This document shows, in pieces, positions 63,267-64,000 of a stretch of 64,000 nt of DNA (position 1 is the stretch's first letter; every line of letters starts with the position of its first letter). The notes under the pieces are model-generated. The model was not told the DNA's origin and ran no database searches. It worked only from the letters and a program-made list of their open reading frames with translations. Made by a program: the position numbers and the translations under genes. Location of the stretch: the NCBI RefSeq assembly GCF_023501975.1, contig NZ_JAMFLH010000007.1, positions 1 through 64,000 on the forward strand, read 5' to 3'. The DNA is from Altererythrobacter sp. KTW20L. Lineage in GTDB: Bacteria > Pseudomonadota > Alphaproteobacteria > Sphingomonadales > Sphingomonadaceae.

Positions 63267-64000
63267 ATGAGATTTTCCCGCCCATTTCGCACCGCGATGC
63301 TTGCAGCAGCCGCCCTTTGCCTCGGTCCGGCTGCCCATGCACAGCAGGGCAGCTTTGCCAGCTATCTTGAGTCGGTCGCATCGCGCGCCCGGGCCGATGG
63401 CATCAGCCAGGCCACTATCGACCGCGTGCTGGGCGGCCTTACCGTCAGCCAGCGGGTGATCGACCTGGATCGGGAGAATGTTTCATCCGGCGCCACGACC
63501 AGCACCGGCTTTCCTTCGATGGCGGCCTATATCAACCGCCACAACACCCAGTCTCGGATCAACGGCGGGGTGGCAGCCATGCGCCGCGTCGGGCCGCTGG
63601 TCACCGCGGTGGAGCGGGAATATGGCGTACCTGCTGAAATCATGCTGGCCATCTGGGGCCACGAGACGGCCTATGGCGCGGTAAAGGGCGGGTTCGACCT
63701 GCCGCAGGCGCTGGCCACCCTGGCCTGGGAAGGGCGCCGCCGCGACCTGTTCGAGCCTGAGCTGTTCGCCGTGCTGCAAATGGTTGAACAGGGTGTCCCG
63801 CGCAGTGATCTGGTGGGAAGCCATGCCGGCGCCTTCGGCAATCCGCAGTTTCTTCCCAGCGTTTACCTGCGCCTCGCCAAGGACGGAGACGGCGATGGTG
63901 ACAAGGATATCTGGAACTCCGACGCCGACACGCTCCACTCCATTGCCAACTATTTCCGCGATGCCGGATGGCGCACGGGGGAGCCTTGGGGGGTGAGGGC
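63267..64000 (+). CDS. lytic murein transglycosylase (MltB-type), cut by window end
   Basis: The first 244 codons of a periplasmic peptidoglycan-cleaving transglycosylase. The start MRFSRPFRTAMLAAAALC gives a signal peptide ending near AHAQQ. Seen: IDLDRENVSSG, VPAEIMLAIWGHETAYGAVKGGF with the catalytic Glu (MltB has AIWGVET at this place), LATLAWEGRRRDLF and GAFGNPQFLPSVYLRLA. The MltB C-terminal domain continues beyond the window. Start ATG is preceded by a weak purine run; the terminator just upstream suggests its own promoter. Confidence 0.85.
   Translation, partial: MRFSRPFRTAMLAAAALCLGPAAHAQQGSFASYLESVASRARADGISQATIDRVLGGLTVSQRVIDLDRENVSSGATTSTGFPSMAAYINRHNTQSRINGGVAAMRRVGPLVTAVEREYGVPAEIMLAIWGHETAYGAVKGGFDLPQALATLAWEGRRRDLFEPELFAVLQMVEQGVPRSDLVGSHAGAFGNPQFLPSVYLRLAKDGDGDGDKDIWNSDADTLHSIANYFRDAGWRTGEPWGVR

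Overview
The window looks like chromosome from an alphaproteobacterium of the Sphingomonadales, probably near Erythrobacteraceae or Sphingomonadaceae. This is inferred from the high GC, a glutathione S-transferase very like sphingomonad LigF, PhaR, the HrcA/GrpE/DnaK/DnaJ set with an alphaproteobacterial RpoH-type promoter, the lpd/pdhC pair and a patatin-like protein of the type common there. No rRNA or CRISPR array was seen. One tRNA (Ser, anticodon TGA) is present.

Layout. 0-12.5 kb: housekeeping and metabolism (methyltransferase/comF divergent pair, hisI, acyl-CoA dehydrogenase, the MFS-cysK-dienelactone hydrolase operon, PilZ, tyrS, NamZ-type muramidase, methyltransferase, LigF-like GST). 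12.5-17 kb: envelope and topology genes on the minus strand (class A beta-lactamase-like hydrolase, parE, PBP-activator lipoprotein). 17-25 kb: rsmI-yraN-gshB-dedA, then the leftward rph-rdgB-hemW-xerC operon, divergent from hrcA-grpE. 25-31 kb: small envelope proteins, a copper chaperone and dnaK-dnaJ. 31-49.5 kb: patatin, radA-cvpA-NifU-like, MHS transporter-alr, phaR, proS, M3 peptidase, rnr, usp and pdhC-(hyp)-thioesterase-lpdA. 61-64 kb: tRNA-Ser, two tandem paralogous secreted proteins and an MltB-type transglycosylase cut by the window end.

The accessory part is 50,912-61,172. This 10,261-bp unit is bounded by a perfect 26-bp inverted repeat and flanked outside by a 6-bp direct repeat (GTGACT), the signature of a transposition event that landed directly against the 3' CCA end of tRNA-Ser. 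It carries an IS1595/ISXO2-like transposase next to one end, a DUF6471 gene preceded by two operator-like palindromes, a complete type I restriction-modification operon (hsdM-hsdS-hsdR) and, in the same transcriptional run, a three-gene cluster: a precursor peptide with three T-x-T-x-V-x-x-[DE]-x-D-D-Q repeats, an MvdD-like ATP-grasp ligase and a membrane protein. I read that cluster as a graspetide (omega-ester/amide RiPP) system.

The hsdS gene is split by a (CAAG)8 tetranucleotide tract. Eight copies put it out of frame; seven or ten would fuse both halves into one standard-length specificity subunit. A separate 12-bp in-frame repeat (LEAE) sits in the central linker, where repeat number is known in the EcoR124I/EcoDXXI group to alter recognition-site spacing. 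The locus therefore looks built for switching specificity both by frame and by spacer length. The combination of a transposon-like unit, a phase-variable type I system and an attached graspetide cluster is the most interesting feature of the window.
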